Shown here: one piece after another, positions 9,290 to 17,778 of the stretch | Layout: each line of letters begins with the position of its first letter | Position numbering within the stretch: the first letter of the stretch is position 1 | Assembly: GCA_964612085.1 (NCBI GenBank) | Contig: CAZTCJ010000014.1 | Span: 1 to 61,268, forward strand | Direction of reading: 5' to 3' | DNA from: CAZTCJ01 sp964612085 | Lineage (GTDB): Bacteria > Pseudomonadota > Alphaproteobacteria > JAJFIK01 | DNA: 61,268 nt | Notes under the pieces: model-generated | What the model was told of the DNA's origin: nothing | What the model saw: only the letters and a program-made list of their open reading frames with translations | Databases searched by the model: none | Program-made: the position numbers and the translations under genes

Positions 9290-9304
9290 TGCCGGAGCCC
9301 TTTT
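9283..9304 (+). terminator. Short Rho-independent-like terminator after the YqaA-like gene
   Basis: GGGCT, an eight-base loop and AGCCC (9283-9300) are followed by TTTT. The stem overlaps the stop codon of the membrane-protein gene and lies between two convergent genes. The stem is only five base pairs, so strength is uncertain. Confidence 0.4.
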
Positions 9305-9318
9305 AAACAACAAGACCG

Positions 9319-10089
9319 TCAAGAGAGATCAGCCGGTCTGACGCCCGCATCGCAGGCTTTGAGAGCTATTATGTCTTTCAAGACAATTCTGTGGGCCGTG
9401 GCAAGTTCGATCACGCCTTCCTTGGCCAATCTGTTCAGGATCCGGCTTACCGTCTCGATCGTCAGCCCAAGGTAATCGGCGATATCCCCGCGCGTCATCG
9501 GCAGCTCGATTTCATTCGCGGATGTCCCCAAACGGTTGGCATTCATCTTGAGCAGGAAGGACACGACCCGTTCCCGTGCGGTCTTACGGCCCAGCAAGAC
9601 GAACTGTTCCTGTGCCGCGGCCAACTCATCGATGGCCATGGTCAGCAGCCTGTGATTGACCTCAGGGATTTCGTCCGCCAGAGCCATCAGGCTCTTTCTC
9701 TCAAACCGGCATAAAACGGTGTCCGTCACGGCATCGGCGGAACAGCTATAGGTTTCCCGGTCGGACAGGCCAAGATATTGGCCCGGAAACAGAAAGCCGG
9801 TGATCTGCCGGCGCCCATCGGGAAGAATTTTGGAGAGTCTGACCACACCATCCAGCACATTGAACGTGTAATCGGCAGGATCGCCCTCATAGAGGATCGG
9901 TTTGTGGGCTTCGACCGAAAGCCGCCTTGATAAAGCGTGGATGTGTTCGACCGCATGCGCATCCAATTGACCGCAAAAAGCAAGGGGCCGGGCCGCGCAG
10001 GAATCGCACGCTTTCCCCGGCCGCCCGTTACAGGCGGACAAGCGGTCCCGGATCTGATGGATCTGCCGTGACAAGGCTTTATCCGTCAT
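9319..10089 (-). CDS. FNR-type oxygen-sensing Crp/Fnr regulator
   Basis: A 256-residue Crp/Fnr-family regulator. Cysteines at C28, C31, C39 (CDSCAARPLAFC) and C116 (YSCSAD) are spaced like the four [4Fe-4S] ligands of FNR/FnrL proteins, so it should dimerise and bind DNA when oxygen is absent. The cyclic-nucleotide-binding-like fold covers about 45-160. The helix-turn-helix TRGDIADYLGLTIETVSRILNRL (199-221) carries the E-x-x-S-R recognition motif (E212, S215, R216) that reads TTGAT in FNR. I use the ATG at 10089 with GGGAG upstream; a GTG at 10122 is in frame. Two perfect FNR boxes at 8525 and 24841 and a near match at 18791 are likely targets in this window. Confidence 0.9.
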   Translation of the reverse strand: MTDKALSRQIHQIRDRLSACNGRPGKACDSCAARPLAFCGQLDAHAVEHIHALSRRLSVEAHKPILYEGDPADYTFNVLDGVVRLSKILPDGRRQITGFLFPGQYLGLSDRETYSCSADAVTDTVLCRFERKSLMALADEIPEVNHRLLTMAIDELAAAQEQFVLLGRKTARERVVSFLLKMNANRLGTSANEIELPMTRGDIADYLGLTIETVSRILNRLAKEGVIELATAHRIVLKDIIALKACDAGVRPADLS

Positions 10090-10157
10090 GGTGCTCCCGG
10101 CCGGTTGAAGTGATCCGCTCACCCCTATTTATCATACGCCTTTTTGGGTGAGCCGTC

Positions 10158-10499
10158 TCACTCTTCATGGAAGGCATCGAAAGCTTGGATTGCCTGCCCG
10201 CCATAGACCAAGGCCGGGCCGCCACCCATCTGAATGCAAATGCCAATCATCTCCAGCACTTCTTCCCTGGGCGTCTGTAGATGAGCCAATGTGCGGGTGT
10301 GATGAGCAATACACCCTTCGCATTTCCCCGTAATGGCAATCGCCAAAGCGATCAGTTCCTTGGTTCGTTCACTCAAGGCGCCATCCGCATAGGCCGCTTT
10401 TCCCAGCGCCGTGAAGGCCTGAAGGGTCTCCGGTATGCCTTGACGCAAACTGGACGTTCCCAAAGCCATCTGCCGGACAGTTTCACGAGGGTTTTCCAT
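10158..10499 (-). CDS. AhpD-like carboxymuconolactone decarboxylase family protein
   Basis: A 113-residue protein of the carboxymuconolactone decarboxylase/AhpD family, small helical proteins that often act as peroxide-defence disulfide reductants. The AhpD-type motif is clear: ELIALAIAITGKCEGCIAHH with the CxxC pair and the following His-His. The N-terminal half (LRQGIPETLQAFTALGKAAYADGALS) is the usual dimer-forming helix region. It follows the sulfide:quinone oxidoreductase gene by 35 bases on the same strand and precedes the FNR gene, so it may be the last gene of the sulfide transcript. A redox role in sulfur or peroxide metabolism is inference; the substrate is unknown. Confidence 0.85.
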   Translation of the reverse strand: MENPRETVRQMALGTSSLRQGIPETLQAFTALGKAAYADGALSERTKELIALAIAITGKCEGCIAHHTRTLAHLQTPREEVLEMIGICIQMGGGPALVYGGQAIQAFDAFHEE

Positions 10500-10534
10500 G
10501 GGTTCCTCCTTGTGTACAAAACAAGATAAGCTGT

Positions 10535-11809
10535 CTAATGCTTGATTTTCCTCAAGCCGATCAGTTTCAGGAAAAGCGTTTCAAAGACTGTTTCGACGGT
10601 ACCGGTACGGACCTTTCGAAGAAAGTATCGCTCGAACAGAACTTTCGCGAGATGCACCCAGCGCCCTTTCGAGGCCCAATTGGCATTGCGCGGCGGGATC
10701 TGGGGGCTTGCGAGAAATGCCACGCCCTTATCGCCGAAATCGGCGAGGCAGAAGGCATTCCATGTCGCCTCATGAGCCGGCTCCTTATCTTTGATCATAT
10801 CACGGATATTCCGGGCCGTGGCCGCCGCCATGGAATCGATCATGAACCCGGTCTTTGGCACGCCCACGGGCACGGGCGTCGGCCCCATGGGCGGGATGGC
10901 GATACACACTCCGATGCCGAAAACGTTCTTGTAGGTCGGATTGCGCTGATGCTCATCCACCAGAACAAGACCGCGCGGATTGACGAGATTTTCGACACCC
11001 ATGACGGCGTCCACACCCCGAAAGGCCGGCAAGATCATGGAATAGGCGAAGGGAAGATTCCAAGTATCCTTAATCGTTCCGTTCTCGGCGATTTCCTCGA
11101 TGACCATCTGGCCATCCGTGACCTTCTCGATCTTGGTATTCGTGATCCATTTGATGTGCCGGTTGCGCAGTTCAGATTCCAGGATACCCTTGGTGTCGCC
11201 CACGCCGTCCAGTCCGAGATGACCGATATAGGGTTCGGACGTCACATAGGTCATGGGAACCTGATTTCGGATCTTCCGCTTCCGGAGAGCTGTTTCGAGA
11301 ATAAAGGCGAATTCGTAAGCCGGGCCGAAACAGGATGCGCCCTGAACCGCCCCGATAATCACCGGCCCCGGCGATTTGAGAAACTTTTCGTAAGCCTGCC
11401 AGGCCTGAACCGCATGCTCTGTCGTGCACACAGACTGTGTGAAACCGCCATGGGGTCCCAGGCCTTCGATCTCTTCGAAAGCAAGATGCGGCCCCGTCGC
11501 GATGACAAGGAAGTCATACGCAATCTCGCGCCCATCCGTAAGCTGAACGTAATTGTTCTCTGGCACGACCCGCGATGCAGCAACCGGAATGAAATCGATG
11601 TTACGGCGCTCGAACGGTTCGGTGAGATCGGTCTCAATCTGCTTCGGCTGACGCCAGCCGACGGCCACCCAGGGATTGGACGGAGTGAACTGAAAGGTCG
11701 GCCGCTCGGAAATGACCGAGATCTTGTTGTTCCGCCCGCCGATTTCGCGCATCTCGTAGGCCATGGTGACGCCGCCAAGGCCGGCACCCAATATCACGAT
11801 ATGAGCCAT
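10535..11809 (-). CDS. sqr: Sulfide:quinone oxidoreductase
   Basis: A 424-residue flavoprotein that oxidises sulfide to polysulfide/sulfane sulfur and reduces membrane quinone. The FAD-binding start is VILGAGLGGVTMAYEM, with later motifs FLVIATGP and the YKNVFGIGVCIAIPP / VPVGVPKTGFMIDSM region typical of SQR. Three cysteines at C128, C160 and C354 line up with the catalytic cysteines known from Acidithiobacillus SQR (128, 160, 356). The C-terminal basic, amphipathic stretch (VLFERYFLRKVRTG...LKLIGLRKIKH) fits membrane attachment. It is the last or next-to-last gene of a minus-strand series (DUF2892, MMPL exporter, LolA-like protein, barrel protein) that faces a persulfide-sensor-like ArsR gene. 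Confidence 0.9.
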   Translation of the reverse strand: MAHIVILGAGLGGVTMAYEMREIGGRNNKISVISERPTFQFTPSNPWVAVGWRQPKQIETDLTEPFERRNIDFIPVAASRVVPENNYVQLTDGREIAYDFLVIATGPHLAFEEIEGLGPHGGFTQSVCTTEHAVQAWQAYEKFLKSPGPVIIGAVQGASCFGPAYEFAFILETALRKRKIRNQVPMTYVTSEPYIGHLGLDGVGDTKGILESELRNRHIKWITNTKIEKVTDGQMVIEEIAENGTIKDTWNLPFAYSMILPAFRGVDAVMGVENLVNPRGLVLVDEHQRNPTYKNVFGIGVCIAIPPMGPTPVPVGVPKTGFMIDSMAAATARNIRDMIKDKEPAHEATWNAFCLADFGDKGVAFLASPQIPPRNANWASKGRWVHLAKVLFERYFLRKVRTGTVETVFETLFLKLIGLRKIKH

Positions 11810-11827
11810 CGTCTCCTCCCATCATGG

Positions 11828-11847
11828 GGCCGGCAGCTTAGCCGGCC
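11828..11847. terminator. Perfect hairpin between outer-membrane protein gene and sqr
   Basis: GGCCGGC, a six-base loop AGCTTA, then GCCGGCC. It sits in the 55 bases between the stop of the barrel gene and the start of sqr. No T-run follows on either strand, so it may attenuate transcription or stabilise the sqr message end rather than fully terminate. Confidence 0.45.
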
Positions 11848-11864
11848 TTGAGCGTTCATCCCCG

Positions 11865-13283
11865 CTAAAAGCTCCTCCTCACTCCAAAGAAAACATTCGA
11901 ATTGTCCTTAAGCTGATCGAAGAACCCGTCCTGGTGGGGACCGTAAAAGACATTCCCACCGCCCTCCGCCAGCCAGGCATCGGTCAGCTTGTAGCTTGCC
12001 CGCAGACGCAGATGGCCGTCATCCGCATTCGGACTCCAGAAATTGAAAAGGCTCAAGGTCAGTGTCTGGTCGAACGCCAGCTTGGTCAGACGCACGGTCA
12101 GCAGATGGCGAATGCGGTCAAGCTCCGCCTGGCCGGACGCAAGGGCGGCCTGAAAGGCGTCATCGTCCGTCATGATTTCAGCGTAATACTGAACCGCGAC
12201 CGTGAATTCAGGCAACGCCTCGCGCTCGAATCCGGCCAGGACACGCCATTCCCCGTTGCGGATCAGCGGATCGTCACCGCGCCGGTCATCCGTACTGCTA
12301 TAATAGGCGATCTCGCCATTAGCGATCCCGCCCGCGAGAGGACCGCGGGCGCTCGCCCCGAACACCCGCAGATCCGGAAAGATCGGGCGCCCGCTGACCG
12401 GGGCGATACCCTGCGGCGTCTTCCAAAATCCGTCATAGGCATAGGCCGCCACCTCCACCGGACCCACATTGCGGTAAAGACGCAGGGCAATTTCATCGTC
12501 AGCAAACCAACCGTCAGGCTGCTTTGCATCGAGAATGGCGTCCTGCCCCGCGAGCCGCCCCAAAACTGGATTGAAATAAGACAGGCGCGAGCCGTCGATG
12601 AACCGGTCCGCATCGAAGCGGGGGGTGTAGACCACATCCAGATTGGCGAAAGCGCTGAAGAAGGACGCCCGCAGCGCATCGGACGGGGCCTTGAGATATT
12701 CATCGTCACGCCCGATGAAGAAGGACCGGAAATCCTTCGGAAACAGATCGTTGAGGAACAGAAGATCGCCCGTGCCCCAGGTCAGGATCTGGCGCCCCAG
12801 CTTCACATCCAGGAAATCGAGCGGGCGCAGCAGAAGATTGGCTTCGCGCAAATCGAGCCAGCCGCGGCCCGTTTCCAGATCCACTGCGCGGTCCTCATCC
12901 ACGTCGTCATATAGGAAATCACTAACGATCCGCACGGCGGCGCCCGCAAACGCCCAGTCGGCGCCAAGCTGGAGACGCCCTTCCCCGATGGATATGTCCT
13001 TTTGAAACGGATCGTCCTGCGTGCGGAAACCGATGCGGCCTTCAGCGAACCCCGAAAGCGCCGGGATCAGAGGATGGGACCCCGCCGCTTGCGTACGGCT
13101 TTCCCGGCCGTCCTCGACAGGTTCTCCAAGCCCTTCGGGTAAGGCCGGTTCCTCAGTCTGCGGCTCTTCTTTGCCGGACTGGGGCTGTGCCAGACCTGCA
13201 GGCAGCTCCGGTTCGTCCGTCTGCGCGGCGCAAGGTGCAGCGGCCAGACAGAAGACCCAGATAGTTGCCAAGAGCCGGATCAT
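11865..13283 (-). CDS. Outer-membrane beta-barrel protein of an RND/MMPL export locus
   Basis: A 472-residue predicted outer-membrane protein. A signal peptide (LLATIWVFCLAAAPCAAQ) precedes a low-complexity acidic/Pro region (DEPELPAGLAQP, EEPALPEGLGEP), then alternating beta-strand sequence from about residue 80 (SDFLYDDVDEDRA, LDVKLGRQILTWGTGD, LRLRASYKLTDAWLAEGGGN) and the terminal Phe typical of barrel proteins (VFFGVRRSF). The GRQ.LTWGTGD segment resembles DUF1302/alginate-export-type barrels that accompany MMPL exporters and LolA-like proteins, exactly the two genes upstream. It starts 16 bases after the LolA-like gene. The transported compound is not known; the neighbouring sulfide genes suggest a link to sulfur chemistry, which is inference. 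Confidence 0.75.
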   Translation of the reverse strand: MIRLLATIWVFCLAAAPCAAQTDEPELPAGLAQPQSGKEEPQTEEPALPEGLGEPVEDGRESRTQAAGSHPLIPALSGFAEGRIGFRTQDDPFQKDISIGEGRLQLGADWAFAGAAVRIVSDFLYDDVDEDRAVDLETGRGWLDLREANLLLRPLDFLDVKLGRQILTWGTGDLLFLNDLFPKDFRSFFIGRDDEYLKAPSDALRASFFSAFANLDVVYTPRFDADRFIDGSRLSYFNPVLGRLAGQDAILDAKQPDGWFADDEIALRLYRNVGPVEVAAYAYDGFWKTPQGIAPVSGRPIFPDLRVFGASARGPLAGGIANGEIAYYSSTDDRRGDDPLIRNGEWRVLAGFEREALPEFTVAVQYYAEIMTDDDAFQAALASGQAELDRIRHLLTVRLTKLAFDQTLTLSLFNFWSPNADDGHLRLRASYKLTDAWLAEGGGNVFYGPHQDGFFDQLKDNSNVFFGVRRSF

Positions 13284-13299
13284 TAAGTGCTCCCGATCC

Positions 13300-14085
13300 T
13301 CAACGCAGATACCGCCGGGGCGGGTTGCGCAAATAGCGTTCGGTGAAAATATCGGCCGGCAGACCGATATCGTAGTCCACCGACGAATAGCTCATGACCG
13401 TTTCGCCGCCGGAGCGCTCGTCTTTCATGCGCGCCTCCACCACCGTCGGCCAGCCTTCGATGGTCTCGACCTTGACGGCGCTGTATGTCCGGTAGACCTC
13501 TCCCAGATCGTCGTAATATTCGGTCTTGACCGGAATAAAAGTTTCTTTGTGAATGTAGCTGCGGTAGCGGGCGAACTCGACCGCGCCCGGATCCTTCGGT
13601 GTACTGTCGATCACGAAGAATGTCTCGGTGGTCTCGGCGAGGTCGTGGATGTCTTCCTCCGGCCCCCGGCCAGAAACGTCTTCGTAAAAGAAGTGGGAGC
13701 CGACGAAACTCGTGCGCTCGTCGCTCGGCGCGATCCGGCGCACGAGGTCAAGGCCCGGCAAATAGAGCCAGCGGTCGTCATCCCGGTCCACATGTTTCCA
13801 GACCATGAAAACCGTGCGGTTGACATCGGCGGGACGCGTGAAATGGACGTAAAACCGCTGCTCGCCATTGTCCCGGTCGTCGATATCCGTCCGGAGAATG
13901 ACGAAATCGCGGATGCGTTCGCGCTCTTGAGCGTCCTTGATCGACATATGCACGGCCGCCTTGCCGTCCTTTCCCTGATAATAGGCGGCGGCGCTCGCCT
14001 GGTTCACGATATCCTGCGCGTCCTGGGCGAGTGCGGCTGTCACGGCGCTCACGATGAAGACAAGACAGAAAGGCAGTATGCGCAT
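13300..14085 (-). CDS. LolA-like outer-membrane lipoprotein-sorting family protein
   Basis: A 261-residue periplasmic protein with a signal peptide (ILPFCLVFIVSAVTAALA). The mature part resembles the LolA-like 'outer membrane lipoprotein-sorting protein' family: a half-barrel of strands with the conserved FVMWKHV.RDDDRWLYLPGLDLVRRIAPSD.R.SFVGS-type core. The ATG at 14085 overlaps the stop of the MMPL gene by one base (TAATG), so translation is coupled; the frame stays open further upstream but that part is only a shadow of the MMPL gene. Proteins of this family are regularly encoded with MMPL exporters and are thought to hand lipids or hydrophobic cargo across the periplasm. Cargo here is unknown. 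Confidence 0.82.
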   Translation of the reverse strand: MRILPFCLVFIVSAVTAALAQDAQDIVNQASAAAYYQGKDGKAAVHMSIKDAQERERIRDFVILRTDIDDRDNGEQRFYVHFTRPADVNRTVFMVWKHVDRDDDRWLYLPGLDLVRRIAPSDERTSFVGSHFFYEDVSGRGPEEDIHDLAETTETFFVIDSTPKDPGAVEFARYRSYIHKETFIPVKTEYYDDLGEVYRTYSAVKVETIEGWPTVVEARMKDERSGGETVMSYSSVDYDIGLPADIFTERYLRNPPRRYLR

Positions 14086-16703
14086 TAGCCGCTCCTTTTG
14101 GGAAAGAGGACGGGTTCGAAAAGGGTGATGAGAGCCGGCAACCCGAACAGCGTCGCCGCGCCCGCCAGCAGCAGAATGGCCGAGATGAAAATGCCCACCG
14201 TCTGATAGGGCACGAGCGGCGCCAGCAGGAGCGGCAGGAACCCGACGCCGATAACGATCACATTGCGGAAGATCGCCCGCGCCGGTTCCCCGAAAACCGG
14301 GCGAACCGTTTCCGCCCAAGACCCCGTCCGGACAAAGATCTGCCGACTCCTGGCATTGAAATGAATGGCGTAATCCACGGCGAGACCGAGGCTGAGAGAG
14401 GACAGGACCGCGATGGGCATGTCGTAGTCCTTCCCGATCAATCCGATGACCCCGTAAATCACGGCGATGGTGACGGTCAGCGGCGCCATGCTGAGCAGTC
14501 CCCAGAAAAAAGACCGGAACAGGATCGTCATAAGGACAAGAACGATGACAAAACTGCCCGCGAAGGCAACCGCCATGCCGCGCACCATTTTCTGCTGCCA
14601 GACCGTGTTGATATAGGTGAGACCGAACCAGTCATGGGTCAGCGCAACCGGCGGAGGCGTTGCCGCCATATAGCGCGCGACGGCATCGACCACCGCATTC
14701 ATGTCGCGGTTGTCGCCGCTTTTGAGCTGGATCCACAGATTGGCCCGCCCGTAGTCCGGCGTCACCAGCTTGAAGAGATCCTGGGGCTTGTGGCTGTTCT
14801 GGAATGTAATCAGGGTCTGGGCGACCGCTTCGACCGTGTCCGGAATACGGAAGGCCTCCTCCGCACCCAGAAAGAGATCCCGGTGCACTGTCTTGACGAG
14901 ATCGGGGAGCGCATTCGACTTGCCCACCAGGCCGGTGCCGTTCAAATGGGTTTGAAGCGCTGCCATGTAGCGCAGAACATCCGGACGCTTGAAGACCTCT
15001 CCCTGCTGCCCGGCCCGTTCGAGACGGAGCACGACCGCATCCCAGGCTTCCCAATCGGCATCGCTGACGGCGTCGTCGCGGCGCGCCGTGGCACTGGCGA
15101 CCAGATCGGTAATCAACGCCTCCGGCGTTTCGGCGGCAGCCTCCACTTCGGACAGGCCGTCAAGGGTTTGCGCAGCAGCCTGCGTGCCAAGGGCTTCAAG
15201 ATCCCGGCGGATGGCGGCGGCGGTGCTGGCGACCGTCGGCGCGTCTTCAGGCGTTAAGGTCAGATAGGCCATATAAGTCCCGGCGAAGCGGGCATTGAGG
15301 GCATCGTCCGCCACCCGGATCGGATGATCGGTCGCGAACCATTTCACCGGATTGTCGTTGATTTCGATCCGGGTCATGCCATAGCCCGCGATCGCCATGG
15401 CAATGGCTAAAATCAGTATCACGACGATCTTGTAGCCATAGGCGAAGCGGCCGAGCCCCCGCAGAAAGGCCGACAGCGGACTGTTGGCCACGCCTGCGGC
15501 ACGCACCATGCCGAAGCGCTCAAAGGCTTTTTCCGGCATCACCATGATAAAGGCCGGAACAAGGGTCATGGTGAAGAACCAGGCCAGGAAAACGCCCAGG
15601 GCGACGAAAATTCCGAAGACCTGAACCGGCGGGATCGGCGCGAAGGCAAGCGAGGCAAAGCCGATACAGGTGGTCAGTGTCGTGAACAGCATGGGCGTCC
15701 ACAATTCCTGCATCACATGGTTCAACGTGGTGCGCCGGTCGCCCATCTCCCGATAGCGGTCGTAAAAATCCGACAACATATGAACGGCATCGAGCACGGC
15801 GATCGGCATGACGAAAATCGGGATCATCGAACTCATGATATGCACGGTGTTGCCGGTCGCGATGAGGAACCCCATGGCGCCGATCACCGAAACCAAGGCC
15901 ACGATCATGGGCGAGACGATAAGCGCTGCATTCCGGAAGAAAATCCACATCAGGACGAAGATCAGGACCATCGCGGCCGGTGCCGAGAGCGCCATCTGCT
16001 TGAACATCTCGACGCCGAACTGATCCTGCGCGATGGGCAGTCCGGTGATGTGATAGGTCGCGGTCGTGTCGAATGCGGAGATTTTCTCTCTGAGAGCCTG
16101 CGCCACCCGGTAGCTGATATCCTTGCGGGCAATCGGAATGTAGAGCGCGATGGCCTGTCCGTCTCCGGAGACCAGCGTGCCGTTCAAGGTTGGGATCCGC
16201 AACGCCTTGTCGCGGACCACGAGCGCATCCGCCTCGGTCTCAGGGGGACGCGGCAGCAGCCAGTCGAAGCGCACGGCGCCCAGACCCGCCTGCTCGATAC
16301 TGTCGACCGTCGAGGGCGCGATGATATCGGCGGCGATCACCCCTTGAGTCCGGTCCCCCTCCTCAAAGCGGATGGTGCGGGCGAACTGGGTGAGCGTGTA
16401 CAGATCGTTCAGCGTGGCCTTTGTGAAGACGCCCTGCGCCTGCGTCGCATCCACAACACCGACGACAATCAGATCGTGGATATCGAAAGCCCGTTTCATC
16501 TCGTTATGGAAGACGCGCACCGGTTCGTCTTCCGAAAGCATGTTCTCCGGGTCCGTATCGATTTTCAGCGGAGCGAGAAAAGGGGCCGTTTGCGGCGCCA
16601 GTGTCGGCACAGCCACCAGCAGGATCATCACGAGGCTGAAGACACCCGCCCCCCAGAGACAGAGGTGCGGACGGTCCATTGCGATGCGGGTCAGCATGGT
16701 CAT
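14085..16703 (-). CDS. RND/MMPL-family exporter
   Basis: An 872-residue inner-membrane exporter of the RND superfamily, MMPL type. It has the duplicated layout: a first membrane helix near 15-35, a large periplasmic loop up to about 240, a helix bundle with the family's GAMGFLIATGN and PIFVMPIAVLDAVHMLSDFYDRYRE motifs (about 280-320), a second periplasmic loop (about 450-700) and a second bundle containing IAVLSSLSLGLAVDYAIHFNARSRQ. Such pumps move hydrophobic compounds or lipids. It lies between the DUF2892 gene (9-base gap) and the LolA-like gene (1-base overlap). The same transcript probably continues through the barrel protein to sqr. The role beside sulfide genes is unclear. Confidence 0.88.
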   Translation of the reverse strand: MTMLTRIAMDRPHLCLWGAGVFSLVMILLVAVPTLAPQTAPFLAPLKIDTDPENMLSEDEPVRVFHNEMKRAFDIHDLIVVGVVDATQAQGVFTKATLNDLYTLTQFARTIRFEEGDRTQGVIAADIIAPSTVDSIEQAGLGAVRFDWLLPRPPETEADALVVRDKALRIPTLNGTLVSGDGQAIALYIPIARKDISYRVAQALREKISAFDTTATYHITGLPIAQDQFGVEMFKQMALSAPAAMVLIFVLMWIFFRNAALIVSPMIVALVSVIGAMGFLIATGNTVHIMSSMIPIFVMPIAVLDAVHMLSDFYDRYREMGDRRTTLNHVMQELWTPMLFTTLTTCIGFASLAFAPIPPVQVFGIFVALGVFLAWFFTMTLVPAFIMVMPEKAFERFGMVRAAGVANSPLSAFLRGLGRFAYGYKIVVILILAIAMAIAGYGMTRIEINDNPVKWFATDHPIRVADDALNARFAGTYMAYLTLTPEDAPTVASTAAAIRRDLEALGTQAAAQTLDGLSEVEAAAETPEALITDLVASATARRDDAVSDADWEAWDAVVLRLERAGQQGEVFKRPDVLRYMAALQTHLNGTGLVGKSNALPDLVKTVHRDLFLGAEEAFRIPDTVEAVAQTLITFQNSHKPQDLFKLVTPDYGRANLWIQLKSGDNRDMNAVVDAVARYMAATPPPVALTHDWFGLTYINTVWQQKMVRGMAVAFAGSFVIVLVLMTILFRSFFWGLLSMAPLTVTIAVIYGVIGLIGKDYDMPIAVLSSLSLGLAVDYAIHFNARSRQIFVRTGSWAETVRPVFGEPARAIFRNVIVIGVGFLPLLLAPLVPYQTVGIFISAILLLAGAATLFGLPALITLFEPVLFPKRSG

Positions 16704-16712
16704 GGCCGCCCC

Positions 16713-16916
16713 TCAGTCGAAGGCCGCGCCGGGTCTGGCGCCAACAGCCTTCAAAAATAGGGCAAGCGGACAAAACCGTGTTAAAGCGGCTTGAACCATG
16801 TTCAAACCGACAAACGCGGTTAACAGGAACCACGCGCGATGAATGCTCAGACCAAGGCCCAAGCTGGCCAGGACCAGCCCCCCGGTGATCGCGAAAACGA
16901 GACGGTCGATTGTCAT
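16713..16916 (-). CDS. DUF2892 (YgaP membrane-domain-like) small protein
   Basis: A 67-residue protein with two hydrophobic segments (LVFAITGGLVLASLGLGLSI and WFLLTAFVGLNMVQAALT) followed by FCPLALFLKAVGA, the characteristic C-P-x-x motif of the DUF2892 family. The same domain forms the membrane part of rhodanese YgaP and is often encoded with sulfide and persulfide genes. The ATG at 16916 has a GGTGGGGA site upstream; an ATG at 16934 is in frame. It is the first gene of the minus-strand series ending at sqr and faces the ArsR/rhodanese pair. Confidence 0.82.
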   Translation of the reverse strand: MTIDRLVFAITGGLVLASLGLGLSIHRAWFLLTAFVGLNMVQAALTRFCPLALFLKAVGARPGAAFD

Positions 16917-16939
16917 GAAGGCGTCCCCACCCATCAGAG

Positions 16940-16962
16940 TTAAGACTGTCTCTCTGTCTTAA
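16940..16962. promoter_or_regulatory. Inverted repeat TTAAGAC-N9-GTCTTAA upstream of the DUF2892 gene
   Basis: Two perfect seven-base arms separated by nine bases, 24 bases before the DUF2892 start codon. It could be an operator or a 5' UTR hairpin of the sulfide transcript. No regulator can be assigned. Confidence 0.35.
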
Positions 16963-17031
16963 GATCACACCTTGAGATAGATTTAGCAAGGCACGATTCT
17001 CGCAGAGTTTTGTTTGCCAATTAATCTGAAT

Positions 17032-17047
17032 ATTCGTATAATCGAAT
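17032..17047. promoter_or_regulatory. ArsR/SqrR-type operator palindrome ATTCG-TATAAT-CGAAT
   Basis: Perfect five-base arms flank TATAAT, which can serve as the -10 box of the arsR promoter, so a bound repressor would block RNA polymerase. It lies 16 bases before the ArsR start codon and in the divergent gap to the DUF2892-MMPL-sqr series, so one site could control both directions. BigR/SqrR repressors bind AT-rich palindromes in this position; the assignment is inference from position and symmetry. Confidence 0.6.
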
Positions 17048-17062
17048 TTAACAGAGGAAACA

Positions 17063-17386
17063 ATGAGCAAATTCTCCGGCATGGAGGACAATCTGGATAA
17101 GGCCTCCCAGCTCCTGAAAGCGATGGCCAGTCCGACGCGCCTGATGCTGCTGTGCACGCTGGCGGAGCGGGAAAAGTCCGTGAACGAATTGGCCGCAGAA
17201 CTTGAGCTGCGCCAATCGACGGTCTCTCAGCATCTGTCGCGTCTCCGCCTCGACCGGCTCGTGGCCACCAGGCGCGAGGCGCAGACTATTTACTACCGTC
17301 TGGAACACGGCGCGGCCGAAGACGTCATTCAGATCCTCTACGATCATTTTTGTGTCAATCGCGATGACAAAAGGGCAGCACAATGA
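17063..17386 (+). CDS. ArsR-family repressor, SqrR/BigR-like persulfide sensor
   Basis: A 107-residue winged-helix ArsR repressor: PTRLMLLCTLAE, then SVNELAAELELRQSTVSQHLSRLRLDRLVATRREAQTIYYRL. Two cysteines are present, C31 in the 'LLCTL' helix and C97 in the last helix (LYDHFC). These are the positions used by SqrR/BigR to form a polysulfide bridge, while the metal-binding CVC motif of classic ArsR/SmtB is absent. It would therefore repress its targets until reactive sulfur species accumulate. The gene overlaps the rhodanese start (ATGA) and is divergent from the sqr series across the palindrome at 17032. A direct role in controlling both directions is inference. Confidence 0.85.
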   Translation: MSKFSGMEDNLDKASQLLKAMASPTRLMLLCTLAEREKSVNELAAELELRQSTVSQHLSRLRLDRLVATRREAQTIYYRLEHGAAEDVIQILYDHFCVNRDDKRAAQ

Positions 17387-17763
17387 GTACGACGGACCAT
17401 CTTGACGGCGGCGCAACGCTTGAAATCCTGACGCCCCTGGAGGTCAAGGAGCGCTTCGACCGCAACGCCATCGCGCTGATCGATGTGCGCACCCCGAACG
17501 AATATATCTTCGAACATATCGCGGGCTCCCTGCTGTTTCCTCTGGCGTTCTTTCAGGCTGAGAAACTGCCAAGCCAGGACGGCAAACCCATCGTCTTCTT
17601 TTGCGGCGCCGGTCCCCGGTCGCGGCGGGTCGCCGAGCGCAGCGCAACGGCCGGGCTCACGACGCTGGCCCTGATGGAAGGAGGCTTTGCGGCCTGGAAA
17701 GCCGCGGGCCTGCCTTATGTGACGGTGGATCCCGCCACCGGCAATCTCGTGACCAGGCCGTAA
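17383..17763 (+). CDS. Single-domain rhodanese-like sulfurtransferase
   Basis: A 126-residue single rhodanese domain. The family landmarks are ALIDVRTPNEYIFEHIAGS (residues 31-49) and the active-site loop FFCGAGPRSRRVAER with the catalytic Cys at 74; the end motif LMEGGFAAWKAAGLP is complete. Rhodaneses carry sulfane sulfur as a Cys-persulfide and would handle the product of sulfide:quinone oxidoreductase. Its ATG overlaps the ArsR stop, so the two are co-translated. There is no signal peptide, so it acts in the cytoplasm. Confidence 0.9.
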   Translation: MSTTDHLDGGATLEILTPLEVKERFDRNAIALIDVRTPNEYIFEHIAGSLLFPLAFFQAEKLPSQDGKPIVFFCGAGPRSRRVAERSATAGLTTLALMEGGFAAWKAAGLPYVTVDPATGNLVTRP

Positions 17764-17778
17764 GGATGCCATCGCGCT

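Noticed and set aside
10542..10555. TTGAT-TTTC-CTCAA, resembling an FNR site
   Set aside because: It lies inside the last codons of the sulfide:quinone oxidoreductase gene and follows from the coding sequence; it also misses one consensus base.
17063..17386. Classic metal-sensing ArsR/SmtB regulator
   Set aside because: The CVC metal motif in the recognition helix is missing; the two cysteines present fit the persulfide-sensing type, and the neighbours are sulfide genes.
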